Source: JAZKFT01 sp965246935 (GTDB taxonomy: Bacteria; Bacteroidota; Bacteroidia; Chitinophagales; Chitinophagaceae). Taken from it: a stretch of DNA of 64,000 nucleotides. Position 1 is the stretch's first letter. Each line of letters opens with the position of its first letter. The translations under genes and the position numbers were made by a program. The notes under the pieces were generated by a model. That model ran no database searches and was not told where the DNA came from. It saw only the letters and a program-made list of their open reading frames with translations. The stretch covers positions 434,001-498,000 of the forward strand of contig CBDFGC010000001.1 in assembly GCA_965246935.1 (NCBI GenBank). Direction: 5' to 3'. This document shows positions 37,710 to 45,593 of the stretch, one piece after another.

Positions 37710-40700
37710 TTAATGAATATGTTGGCTAATTAACTCTTCTTCATTCTTCCCCAAAAAATAATCTTCAATAAACTGCCAACGCTGTTTGTCAGGCATTTCG
37801 TTGAGAAAAAAATGAGTCATAAGATTTACGTTTATGCTAAACCGATGCTCAACAGTTGCAACTACACCATTTCTATAATCTCTGCTTCTTGCTAACCTCG
37901 TAATTTTTAGAGGATCATTGATGCGTATAAAAATTTGAGGCTGCTCACCACCTACAATTTCATAGGTACACAATCCAAAAACTTCCATAATGTAAGCAAG
38001 TTTAATACACTCTTTATTCTTGTCGGGTTCGGTTGGTATATACTTGATCTGCTCCAAATCGGTTGATCCTCCGAATAGTGTTTGAAACCGTTGCCTACTG
38101 TGATGCTTCACTTGACCAAATGCCGCATTTATTACCCTATACTCGTCTTGATTTAAACCAGTATTAAAACGTTTTTGTATGAATGCTCCATCTGACATCA
38201 TTCCATTTCCCTGTTTACCGAAATTGTTGTTTTCGCTATACATAGCAATAAGGAGATTGCTGAGATTACGAGACAAAGGCTCATTGATGAGTTGCTTATT
38301 TAATTCCCTATACAAATTTTCTTTTGAGAAATAACTTCCATGAAATAATGCTAGCACTTTTTCGAGTGTTTGAAACATTTTTGTAAGTTCGTTTAATGTG
38401 TTTTTCACATCTTGGTTAAATAAGATGGACAATCTAAGTTGAGGAGTGATATTAGCAAAGCCTTCAAATAATTGCTTTGTAAAGAACTTGTGTTTGATTA
38501 CGGGAAAACCTTCTTCTGCAAAGTGGTGCTCCCATATCTTATCTAGCTGAATTCTAAAAACAGGTGTTGAGTTGTTGTTGGGAATTGCAATTGTATTGCT
38601 ATTAATGCGATGCATACCGGTGTTGTAAGTCTGTTTTTCTTCAACTACAAAATCACCGTACTGTTCTTTTAACGCTTGCACTTCGCCATTGGAAATGCGG
38701 GCATAAACAGTAGTGAATAAACTTTTAGGGCGAACTACTAATACATTATACCGGTACCTTAATAAAAGGTCTTTTTCCAATACAAGTAATGCACTTTTTA
38801 CTTTTTGTTCTGGCTCATCATTGTTAGGAAATATATGAGCAAAGTCATCTATTGATACAAGGAAATTCCTTTTTTTATTGACACGATAAATGTTATTGAG
38901 CTTTTCTAAAACTAGTTTTACCTGCCACTGCTTTAAGGAACTTAAGCCAAAAAGTATTCTGGAGAATTTTAAATCTTTAGGATGAAAGTCTGTGGTAGAT
39001 ATACCCTCAATATCTGTTCTACGTGCTACCCGTCCAATTTCCTGAACATAATCTGCGATAGTTCCAGAAGGTGCGTGATGATACACTTCCTCTATATCAG
39101 AGATGTCTACACCCATACCAAAAGCCTTTGTGGCTAATACCACCTTTATTATGCTAGCTTTAAAATCTCGAAGTATTCTATTTCTATCTTCCACATCTGC
39201 CCTGCTATGATACTCTCCAATAACGGCTCTTTCTTCTGGTGTAAGCAAACGAACTACATCACCTATTGTACTTATCCATGGAAAATAAACTATTGCTTTT
39301 CGATTATTTTGAATGAAGGTGCGGATAGTAGCCGCAGTTTGATTTACCTTATCATTCTCATGGCTATTGGTAGGAAGTTCAAACCTGCGAATATCAAAAC
39401 TAATATCGTCTCTACGAACATAGCCAATGAATTTTCTACAGTTCTGCATGTTTAGACTATTGATGGTATCGAACACCATGTCATTGGGGCCGTTATAAAC
39501 AGCTGTGGCGGTTACTGCAAATACAGGGAATGATGCATTTGAATATTTGCGAGCCTTACGAATATAATTCCCAAGAAACCAATAATCTACTCTGAAATCC
39601 CGTCCCCAGGTTGTAACAAGGTGTGCTTCATCAATTACAAGCAAACCTATTTGACGGTTGCCAACAAAATACTTAATATCGTAAGACAGCAGTAATTCAG
39701 GTGATAAGTAGATAACTGAAATATTGCCTTCTTTTACATTGTTCAACATTACATCACGTTCTACCAGTGATATATCAGAATTGATAAAACCAACCTTATC
39801 ATAGCCTCTTTCTTCTTTTAAGGCTGTCACTTGGTCAAGCATCAAAGCTTTAAGAGGAGATACAACTATCGTAATAAGATTATACCTTTCTGCAAGGTAA
39901 ATTGCTGGCACTTGAAATAAAACTGATTTACCGGCACCTGTAGGAGCCGTTAAGAAAATATCTTCATGAAGTTTCTTTTCTAATGCTATTTCACACTGCT
40001 TTACTACATGTTCACAAACTGCACCTTGAGAGATTTCTGCTAGTTCTGTGTTGATGTCAGGATCTTCATACACTCTAAGTTTTCTAAAGGATGGTGATTG
40101 CCAGTGGTCACTTAGAATCGTGAGCAATTCAGGACGAAAATGATCACTATAAAAATCTTTTCGGGAGCAGAATTCATGATCGACGCCAGCGGCTAAAAAC
40201 AGTTGTTGAAGTATTAGCAACTCTTGCAAGGATTGCTGATCTCTTAAGGCTGTAGTATCTAACAGCAATTTTACCGGCTCCTGAACTGGTAACCCTTCAA
40301 AAACCTGGTACTTCAAGTTGAGCCATGATGTGTTTTCTAGTTGAAACTGTACATAACCGTTTGTATCAAGTCCTTCATGATAAGTTGTAATAGCCAACTT
40401 TTGATTTTGAGTATTGAAAAAATCAATTTTTGTAACATTCTCCCAATCTGCAATATCAACATCTGGATATTGCACGTATCTTATGCCATTTATGGTAGTT
40501 GAATTTGTATAAAACTCATTAAATATTTCATCATCATCAAATTCTATTTCACTGTCAATTGCTTTTTCGAGATCAGTGTAAGGATGATTAGAAGGATTAG
40601 GATAAAACCTAAAAAAATTATTATCAATAATTACAAACTGCTTTGGCTGCAACAAAGATGGGCTAATATTGCGAGAGAAGATTATAAACTCTTCGTACCA

Positions 40701-41015
40701 CATAGCCGCATGATTATCTACTACTTGTTGAATGGTTGAAATGTAACTCAAAGGGTTTGCCTTTATAGTTTCCAAACATAATTTACCATCTGGCAGTAAA
40801 TTAGCTGCATGAGTTGCAGAAACTAATACTTGTTGCACCTGTTGCATAAAGGAAAAAGGAAATCCTTTATACACGAATATACACTCCTTATCATAATAAT
40901 CGCTTTTTATAGTCCGAAGGTGTTGCGCAAGCATATGATTAAATAAGGTGTAATCCTTAACCTTCTGAATTATTTTATTGTAGGTTGAAGTGCTAGTTTG
41001 ATTTATTTGTTTCAT
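37710..41015 (-). CDS. large RecQ-like DEAH helicase of unknown system
   Basis: This 1101-residue protein has a superfamily 2 helicase core from about residue 345 to 670: Walker A TAPTGAGKS (356-364), SPLKALMLDQ, DEAH (462-465), TAT (502-504), ATKAFGMGVDISD and motif VI QEIGRVARR (658-666). Motif VI and YHHAPSGTIADYVQEIGR resemble RecQ. The N-terminal 340 and C-terminal 430 residues match no domain I recognise. No RQC or HRDC domain is evident. It overlaps the upstream sigma factor gene by 23 bp, so it is translated with it. Composition is AT-rich. It is likely an accessory, perhaps defence-like, protein, though neither role is proven. Confidence 0.82.
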   Translation of the reverse strand: MKQINQTSTSTYNKIIQKVKDYTLFNHMLAQHLRTIKSDYYDKECIFVYKGFPFSFMQQVQQVLVSATHAANLLPDGKLCLETIKANPLSYISTIQQVVDNHAAMWYEEFIIFSRNISPSLLQPKQFVIIDNNFFRFYPNPSNHPYTDLEKAIDSEIEFDDDEIFNEFYTNSTTINGIRYVQYPDVDIADWENVTKIDFFNTQNQKLAITTYHEGLDTNGYVQFQLENTSWLNLKYQVFEGLPVQEPVKLLLDTTALRDQQSLQELLILQQLFLAAGVDHEFCSRKDFYSDHFRPELLTILSDHWQSPSFRKLRVYEDPDINTELAEISQGAVCEHVVKQCEIALEKKLHEDIFLTAPTGAGKSVLFQVPAIYLAERYNLITIVVSPLKALMLDQVTALKEERGYDKVGFINSDISLVERDVMLNNVKEGNISVIYLSPELLLSYDIKYFVGNRQIGLLVIDEAHLVTTWGRDFRVDYWFLGNYIRKARKYSNASFPVFAVTATAVYNGPNDMVFDTINSLNMQNCRKFIGYVRRDDISFDIRRFELPTNSHENDKVNQTAATIRTFIQNNRKAIVYFPWISTIGDVVRLLTPEERAVIGEYHSRADVEDRNRILRDFKASIIKVVLATKAFGMGVDISDIEEVYHHAPSGTIADYVQEIGRVARRTDIEGISTTDFHPKDLKFSRILFGLSSLKQWQVKLVLEKLNNIYRVNKKRNFLVSIDDFAHIFPNNDEPEQKVKSALLVLEKDLLLRYRYNVLVVRPKSLFTTVYARISNGEVQALKEQYGDFVVEEKQTYNTGMHRINSNTIAIPNNNSTPVFRIQLDKIWEHHFAEEGFPVIKHKFFTKQLFEGFANITPQLRLSILFNQDVKNTLNELTKMFQTLEKVLALFHGSYFSKENLYRELNKQLINEPLSRNLSNLLIAMYSENNNFGKQGNGMMSDGAFIQKRFNTGLNQDEYRVINAAFGQVKHHSRQRFQTLFGGSTDLEQIKYIPTEPDKNKECIKLAYIMEVFGLCTYEIVGGEQPQIFIRINDPLKITRLARSRDYRNGVVATVEHRFSINVNLMTHFFLNEMPDKQRWQFIEDYFLGKNEEELISQHIH

Positions 41016-41586
41016 AAAAAAATTTTTTGTTTGTGAGTTTAAGGATTGAACGAAGTCTTATTTTTCCTCTGTGTATTAAAGATTGAACGGCATCAAGGGA
41101 AGTGTTCATGGTTTCAGCAATATCTATTTGTTGTAATCCTTCTAAATAAAATAGAGTGCAAGCAGTATTTTGGTCTGCAGATAACTTACTTATAGCTTTT
41201 ATAAGAACATTCCTCCCTTCCTTTTGTAATGATAGCTCTTCTGGATTAGGTATGTCTGTATAGCATCCATCATGTTCACCCATATCATATATATCAATAG
41301 CTTGCTTTATAACTTCCTTTTGCTTTGAAATACTTTCTAAAAAGTTTTTTGATGTATTTATTGCAATTTTTATTAACCATGTACTTAGTTTCGAAGTCCT
41401 GTTGAACTGACTTATTTTTCTAAAAGCTATAACAAAAACATCCTGTACTAATTCTTCAGCATCCTCAAAAACATCGACATATTTACAGACCGCCTTAAAG
41501 ATTAGATCTTTATAAATAAAGTATGTTTCCTCAAATGCAATTTTTTCTCTTTGTAGTAGTTTTTCTATAAGTTCATCTTCATTCAT
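40993..41586 (-). CDS. ECF-type RNA polymerase sigma factor
   Basis: The protein has sigma70 region 2 (FEETYFIYKDLIFKAVCKYV, EDAEELVQDVFVIAFRKI, STWLIKIAINTSKNF) and region 4 (LSADQNTACTLFYLEG, AETMNTSLDAVQSLIHRGKI). I take the ATG at 41586 (197 residues), since the longer form needs a TTG at 41613. The last 23 bp overlap the helicase start, so translational coupling is expected. ECF factors of Bacteroidota usually pair with a FecR anti-sigma factor, and none is next to this one. It may direct transcription of the helicase itself or of an unknown gene set. Confidence 0.9.
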   Translation of the reverse strand: MNEDELIEKLLQREKIAFEETYFIYKDLIFKAVCKYVDVFEDAEELVQDVFVIAFRKISQFNRTSKLSTWLIKIAINTSKNFLESISKQKEVIKQAIDIYDMGEHDGCYTDIPNPEELSLQKEGRNVLIKAISKLSADQNTACTLFYLEGLQQIDIAETMNTSLDAVQSLIHRGKIRLRSILKLTNKKFFYETNKSN

Positions 41587-41613
41587 TTTTAGAAACTTTA
41601 TATTGTTAGACAA

Positions 41614-41952
41614 GTGGCGTGAGATATTTTCTTCGCTTCGCCCAAAAAAAGTTTTAAATTATAGTTGTTGATGTTTTTTCTCTGCCTACCAGTTGAATTT
41701 CTTCGTAATTTTCTTCTCTGCTGCCCCGGTTCATAGGCACCTCAATGCATTCCGCAAAATCAAATTATAATAGTTTTCTACATCAGCAAGGTAGCATATC
41801 ACTCGTTCTAGCATAAAGTGATTAAACATGCGTTTCAAAGATTTAGCGCTTGTTTGCTGCCAAACCGTCTGAAATAGTCTATTTACAGCTTAAAACCAGC
41901 CATTTCCTTCATTAAACGCTCCTTTTCAATCTTGTAATGCCCTTTTTGATTG
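41614..41952. other. intergenic, no gene recognised
   Basis: 339 bp upstream of the sigma factor gene, which must include its promoter. No clear -33/-7 element, palindrome or gene was recognised. Confidence 0.35.
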
Positions 41953-42183
41953 CTGCGATGGCATTTTTCATCCTTACAAAGAATGCTTTCACCCTTGCGA
42001 CGGCATCTGTCAGGCTTGCGATAGCCGCTGTCAGCCTTGCGACTGTATCTGTTCGTGTTGCGATGGCATCTATCAGCTTTGCGATGAATGTTATAGGTGT
42101 TGGAATGGCTATATTACCTGCTGCAATGGCAGGTGTAACGGCTGCGAAAGCGGCTGTATACATTGCGACGGGGGGAAGTATCA
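41953..42183. repeat. 11-copy degenerate 21-bp tandem repeat with open frames on both strands
   Basis: Units start at 41953, 41974, 41995, 42016, 42037, 42058, 42079, 42100, 42121, 42142 and 42163. Most read close to TTGCGATGGCATCTGTCAGG. Seven-residue periods are open on both strands: plus strand 41937-42188 (83 aa, LATASVR-like heptads) and minus strand 41912-42184 (90 aa, such as IDAIATR, TDTVARL, TAAIASL). The minus-strand product would form a heptad coiled coil. Whether either is translated cannot be decided here. Confidence 0.75.
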
Positions 42184-42213
42184 AATAAATGTATCTTAGG
42201 TTTTTCTTCCCAC

Positions 42214-42470
42214 TCCGCTTCGTGTCTCACCTAAAGTATATACACATCTTTAAATAAAATCAGGTAATCAGTTTAATAAAGAAAAATGTAGGACTTTCAG
42301 GTGATTGCTTTGTTTTAAGTAGTTAAAAACTAAGTGACTCCGTTATTGAATTATGCTTTAGATGATAGAATAGGGCATCCCCCTCTTTTGGAGGGGAATG
42401 AGGGTGAGGCCGGCCTGCAGTGCCACTAATAAGAGACTTGTGTATATACTTTAGGTGTCTCACGAAGCAG
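42214..42470. repeat. long inverted repeat with REP-like ends
   Basis: The left arm 42214-42246 (starts TCCGCTTCGTGTCTCACC) and the right arm 42439-42470 are near-perfect complements. They differ mainly in the central AGA/TCT of the REP core. The 190-nt interior has a CCCCCTCTTTTGGAGGGG hairpin and no gene. The right arm leads into the RAYT remnant at 42498. Confidence 0.7.
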
Positions 42471-42497
42471 AATGGCAGAACCCCATAGATTTACAAC

Positions 42498-42557
42498 ATG
42501 AGCAAGTACACCGGAGAACGCATTTCCACTACCCACCAACACCAATTATACTTTTGA
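42498..42557 (+). pseudogene. third RAYT remnant (first 19 codons, then stop)
   Basis: ATG at 42498 begins MSKYTGERISTTHQHQLYF and then a stop (42555-42557). The protein start is like the RAYT at 44690 and the remnant at 36234. The upstream order REP, GAATGGCAGAACCCCATAGA spacer, ATG matches both. A degenerate palindrome (CCGCTTCGTGCCTTAC..., 42606-42633) follows. Confidence 0.6.
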
Positions 42558-42703
42558 ACGAACCGTCCGCTTTTATAAATCAACTTCCGGCTTATCGCTA
42601 CCATTCCGCTTCGTGCCTTACAAAGTGAAGCAGAGACCATATTGTACCAAATACAGTTAAACCATCCTTAACGAAGCAGGTCTGTAGCCGCAAATAAATT
42701 TTT

Positions 42704-43927
42704 ATGAAACCGGCTGCTCTTGTTGTCTTATTGGCGCTGATGGGTCTTTTAGGTTGTAAAAAATCCACCGGCAATGCTACTGGTACTTCCACTGTAACAA
42801 CCGTTACAAAAGACTGCGTTCCCGGTGCTGCGGGGTGTAGCGAAATACTGGTACAAAATGATCCTTACTTTACGTTGCCCGGTGGCAGTGCCAGTCCTTT
42901 TAATGGGTATGCCGATCCATCCATCCGTAAAGATCCTCAAAGCAATACGCTTTGGCTTTCTTATTCCTGGGGCAATATTCATACAGGTACAGCCAATATT
43001 ATAGGGGTTAATACACACCTGGCAAAATCAGCGGATGGCGGAAACACATTCACCTTTGTAAAAGAGTTGTGGCCTTCTGTAGCAGCAGTAAATGCAACCA
43101 ATACAAGCCAGCAAGGCTACATGGAAAGTGAAGTGTCGAACCTGTTACCCGTTTCTGAAAATGGAACGGTTACCTGGTACGGTGCCCGGCTTACTTATCT
43201 TATTTACAACCAAAACGGGGCTGCTACGCTGGCCGGCAATTCGTTTCAAATCAAAATAGCTAAAGCCGCATCGCCGGAAGAATTATCTGGTGCACCTTCC
43301 TGTATTCTCACCAGTGCCGGTACTGCCACTGCCTGGCCTGCCAGCAAAAACCTGTCAACACTAAACAGCGATTTATACGATGTAGGCCAATGGAACGAGC
43401 CTGCCTTGTATTATGAAAATGGAACATTGTACCTGGCACTGGTTGCCTTTGTGTATCAGCCCGGCGGAGAGCCCAACATGAGCCGCCATGCAGTGCACAT
43501 CTTTGCTACTACCACTACCGGTGATCCGGCTACCTGGCAATGGAGCTATAAGGGGAAACTATGCAGTGCAACAGAAGCCGCCGAATTGGGCGCCCAACGG
43601 TTAACACAAATTGATATGGCAAAAGGAACAGATGGAAAACTGCTGCTCGTTGCCACACCGGATGATTATAACACCACCGAAAAGGACTACGACCATAAAG
43701 GTTGCAAGGTGTTGGAAATAAAATCGCTGGATAACCCGGCATTAGAAAGAGATACAAATGGTAAATTAAAAGTAAGAGCCGTTATTACCGCCTCCGATGC
43801 CAACGACCTCGGCAGCGCTGCCAGCACCTACGACCCGGCTTCCTCCACCGGTCTCATTTTTACCCGCCGCACTAAAAATAATACAGAATTTACAGCAAGG
43901 ATTTGGCGAACAGGTATAAAACCATAG
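42704..43927 (+). CDS. lipoprotein with sialidase-like (BNR-type) beta-propeller appearance
   Basis: The 407-residue protein starts MKPAALVVLLALMGLLGCKKS, a lipoprotein signal with lipobox GLLGC. The mature part has FNGYADPSIRKDPQSNTLWL, AKSADGGNTFTFVKE (Asp-box-like SADGGNTF) and YYENGTLYLALVAF, patterns typical of exo-sialidase-like propellers. A substrate cannot be set, since such proteins bind or hydrolyse varied glycans. It is one of the few plus-strand genes among the minus-strand pectin genes and lies next to REP/RAYT material, so it may be part of the accessory insertion. Confidence 0.65.
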   Translation: MKPAALVVLLALMGLLGCKKSTGNATGTSTVTTVTKDCVPGAAGCSEILVQNDPYFTLPGGSASPFNGYADPSIRKDPQSNTLWLSYSWGNIHTGTANIIGVNTHLAKSADGGNTFTFVKELWPSVAAVNATNTSQQGYMESEVSNLLPVSENGTVTWYGARLTYLIYNQNGAATLAGNSFQIKIAKAASPEELSGAPSCILTSAGTATAWPASKNLSTLNSDLYDVGQWNEPALYYENGTLYLALVAFVYQPGGEPNMSRHAVHIFATTTTGDPATWQWSYKGKLCSATEAAELGAQRLTQIDMAKGTDGKLLLVATPDDYNTTEKDYDHKGCKVLEIKSLDNPALERDTNGKLKVRAVITASDANDLGSAASTYDPASSTGLIFTRRTKNNTEFTARIWRTGIKP

Positions 43928-43935
43928 TCACTGAT

Positions 43936-44229
43936 TCAATTGCCCCGGTACGTGTCCTCACGTACCGGAATGGCTGTATCACTACACTTTCCCTATATGC
44001 ATTAGAACGCCAAACTCGTCAATGCCGGTTTAGCTTCGCTACTACTTGTGGTGGTAAAAAGCAGCAGATGTAAAACGATAGACATCAGAACTTTCAATTG
44101 CCCCGGTGCGTGTCCTCACGTACCGGAATGGCTGTATCACTACACTTTCCCTATATGCGTTAAAATGCCGAACTCGTCAATGCCAGTCAGGTAAAAAGCA
44201 GCAGATGAAAAACGATAGACATCAGAACT
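43936..44229. repeat. imperfect tandem duplication of RAYT 3' end plus REP (units 43936-44093 and 44094-44229)
   Basis: Both units start TCAATTGCCCCGGT, contain a REP palindrome (43945-43968 and 44103-44126), then ATGGCTGTATCACTACACTT and text ending ACATCAGAACT. The right unit contains the true 3' end of the RAYT gene. The left one is a decayed copy with about 22 extra nt. The REP arms are CCGGTACGTG and CACGTACCGG. Confidence 0.75.
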
Positions 44230-44690
44230 AGCTGAAAGCTGCCATTTACCACTCACCGGATTGTTGTGTATATAATCCATCTTCTGTAGTATCACTGACT
44301 GGCTGTAAAGTGGTACGGCTAATGGGTCACGCTGCCAAAATTCATGCTTTTTGTTAACAGCTTCTACTTCGTATTCCTTTAGTAGTTCAGGTTTTGTTGG
44401 TATAGTATGTTTTGAAACTGGTGCGCTGTAAATTTTAAGAACGAGCCTTTCGATGATTCTTTGCCATTGCTGCCGTGGGTTTCCCATATCAGATGGATGT
44501 GGTTAGGCATGATGACAAAAGCATATATGGAAACCAATTCTTTTTGCTTTAGCCATTGTAACGACGCTATGATTTGCATTTTCATTTCATTGGCTGCCAG
44601 CAAATGCTTCCATCTGTTGATAGTAGCTGTCCAGAAATAAAGCTCATTGTTATTGACATGCGAATTGCGTTGTCCGAAATAGTTGTTCAT
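44140..44690 (-). pseudogene. REP-associated tyrosine transposase (RAYT, Y1_Tnp), single frameshift
   Basis: Two overlapping frames form one protein. The first (start ATG 44690) carries TATINRWKHLL, SLQWLKQKELVSIYA and the HUH motif FVIMPNHIHLIW, and ends near 44379 with QQNLNY. The second continues as ELLKEYEVEAVNKKHEFWQ and MDYIHNNPVSGKWQL to 44140, matching the family C-terminus. A missing base near 44391-44395 (expected QQNPELL) causes the frameshift. This is either pseudogenisation or a sequence error. The catalytic Tyr region is on the second frame. Inverted REP palindromes lie at 44103-44126 and 44718-44742. Confidence 0.85.
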
Positions 44691-44717
44691 TAGGCGAATC
44701 TAAAACATTCAACCATT

Positions 44718-44742
44718 CCGGTACGTGAGGACACGTACCAGG
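44718..44742. repeat. REP-like palindrome 5' of the RAYT gene
   Basis: CCGGTACGTG-AGGA-CACGTACC, in inverted orientation to the one at 44103-44126, about 28 bp upstream of the RAYT start. The loop AGGA is the complement of TCCT in the other. Confidence 0.75.
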
Positions 44743-44804
44743 GCTATGTAAATTTATGCTGCGCATAGCACCTTTGATATTGTTGCACAACCTGCGTTCA
44801 GTTC

Positions 44805-45287
44805 TCAAATGGCTTTACCGCTTACCGCCGCCTCGATCCTGGCGACGTCAATTTTTTGCATGTCCATCATCGCTTCAAACGCACGTTTCGCAATATCGCC
44901 GCCTTTGGCCATTGCGTCGGTCAGCACCCGCGGCGTTATCTGCCACGATAGGCCCCACTTGTCCTTGCACCAGCCGCAATCGCTTTCCGCACCTCCGTTT
45001 CCCACGATTGCATTCCAGTAAAGGTCGGTCTCCTCCTGGTTCTCCGTAGCGATTTGAAATGAAAATGCCTCGCTATGCTTAAATGTATCTCCACCATTGA
45101 GCCCAATGCAAGGCACGCCGCATACGGTGAATTCAACTACCAGTATGTCGCACTCTTTACCGCCCGGAAAGTCGGACGGTGCCCGCTGTACTGCGCCAAC
45201 GGTGCTGTCGGGAAAAGTACGGGCGTAAAATTGTGCAGCTTCTTCTGCATCATGGTTGTACCACAGGCAGATGGTATTCTTTTTCAT
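44805..45287 (-). CDS. VOC-family protein (PhnB/glyoxalase-like)
   Basis: The 160-residue protein shows the PhnB-type vicinal-oxygen-chelate pattern. It starts MKKNTICLWYNHDAEEAAQFY, with ILVVEFTVCGVPCIGLNGG, TENQEETDLYWNAIV and CGWCKDKWGLSWQITPRVL. The closing repeats AFEAMMDMQKIDVARIEAA are typical of these small proteins, many of which are 3-demethylubiquinone-methyltransferase-like in annotation but of unproven function. It sits beside the RAYT and lacks a pectin link. Confidence 0.8.
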   Translation of the reverse strand: MKKNTICLWYNHDAEEAAQFYARTFPDSTVGAVQRAPSDFPGGKECDILVVEFTVCGVPCIGLNGGDTFKHSEAFSFQIATENQEETDLYWNAIVGNGGAESDCGWCKDKWGLSWQITPRVLTDAMAKGGDIAKRAFEAMMDMQKIDVARIEAAVSGKAI

Positions 45288-45593
45288 ACTTATTCAATTT
45301 ATTTGGTTTATATATTATCAGTGGCGCATCAAGGCTAATGTATAATCGTTGGTTTTCTGCGGATAACGTGAAATAGAACTTACATAACAAATAGGCCCGG
45401 GACAGCGATCACAAGTGTCCGGAACCCATTGCAACAGCTAATTTCATTACGTTTTTCTGTAGGAACTTGCCTAAAGGCATGTTCTAAATTAGCAGCATAA
45501 CAGGTAGTTGGGAAGATGAGATGGTAGCGAAACCGCGGAATTAAAATACAGGAAACCCTGCGGTGATGAAAAGATGGCTTTACGTTCAATCGC
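45288..45593. other. intergenic, no gene recognised
   Basis: 306 bp between the VOC and GH35-like genes. No gene, RNA or convincing terminator was seen. Confidence 0.35.
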
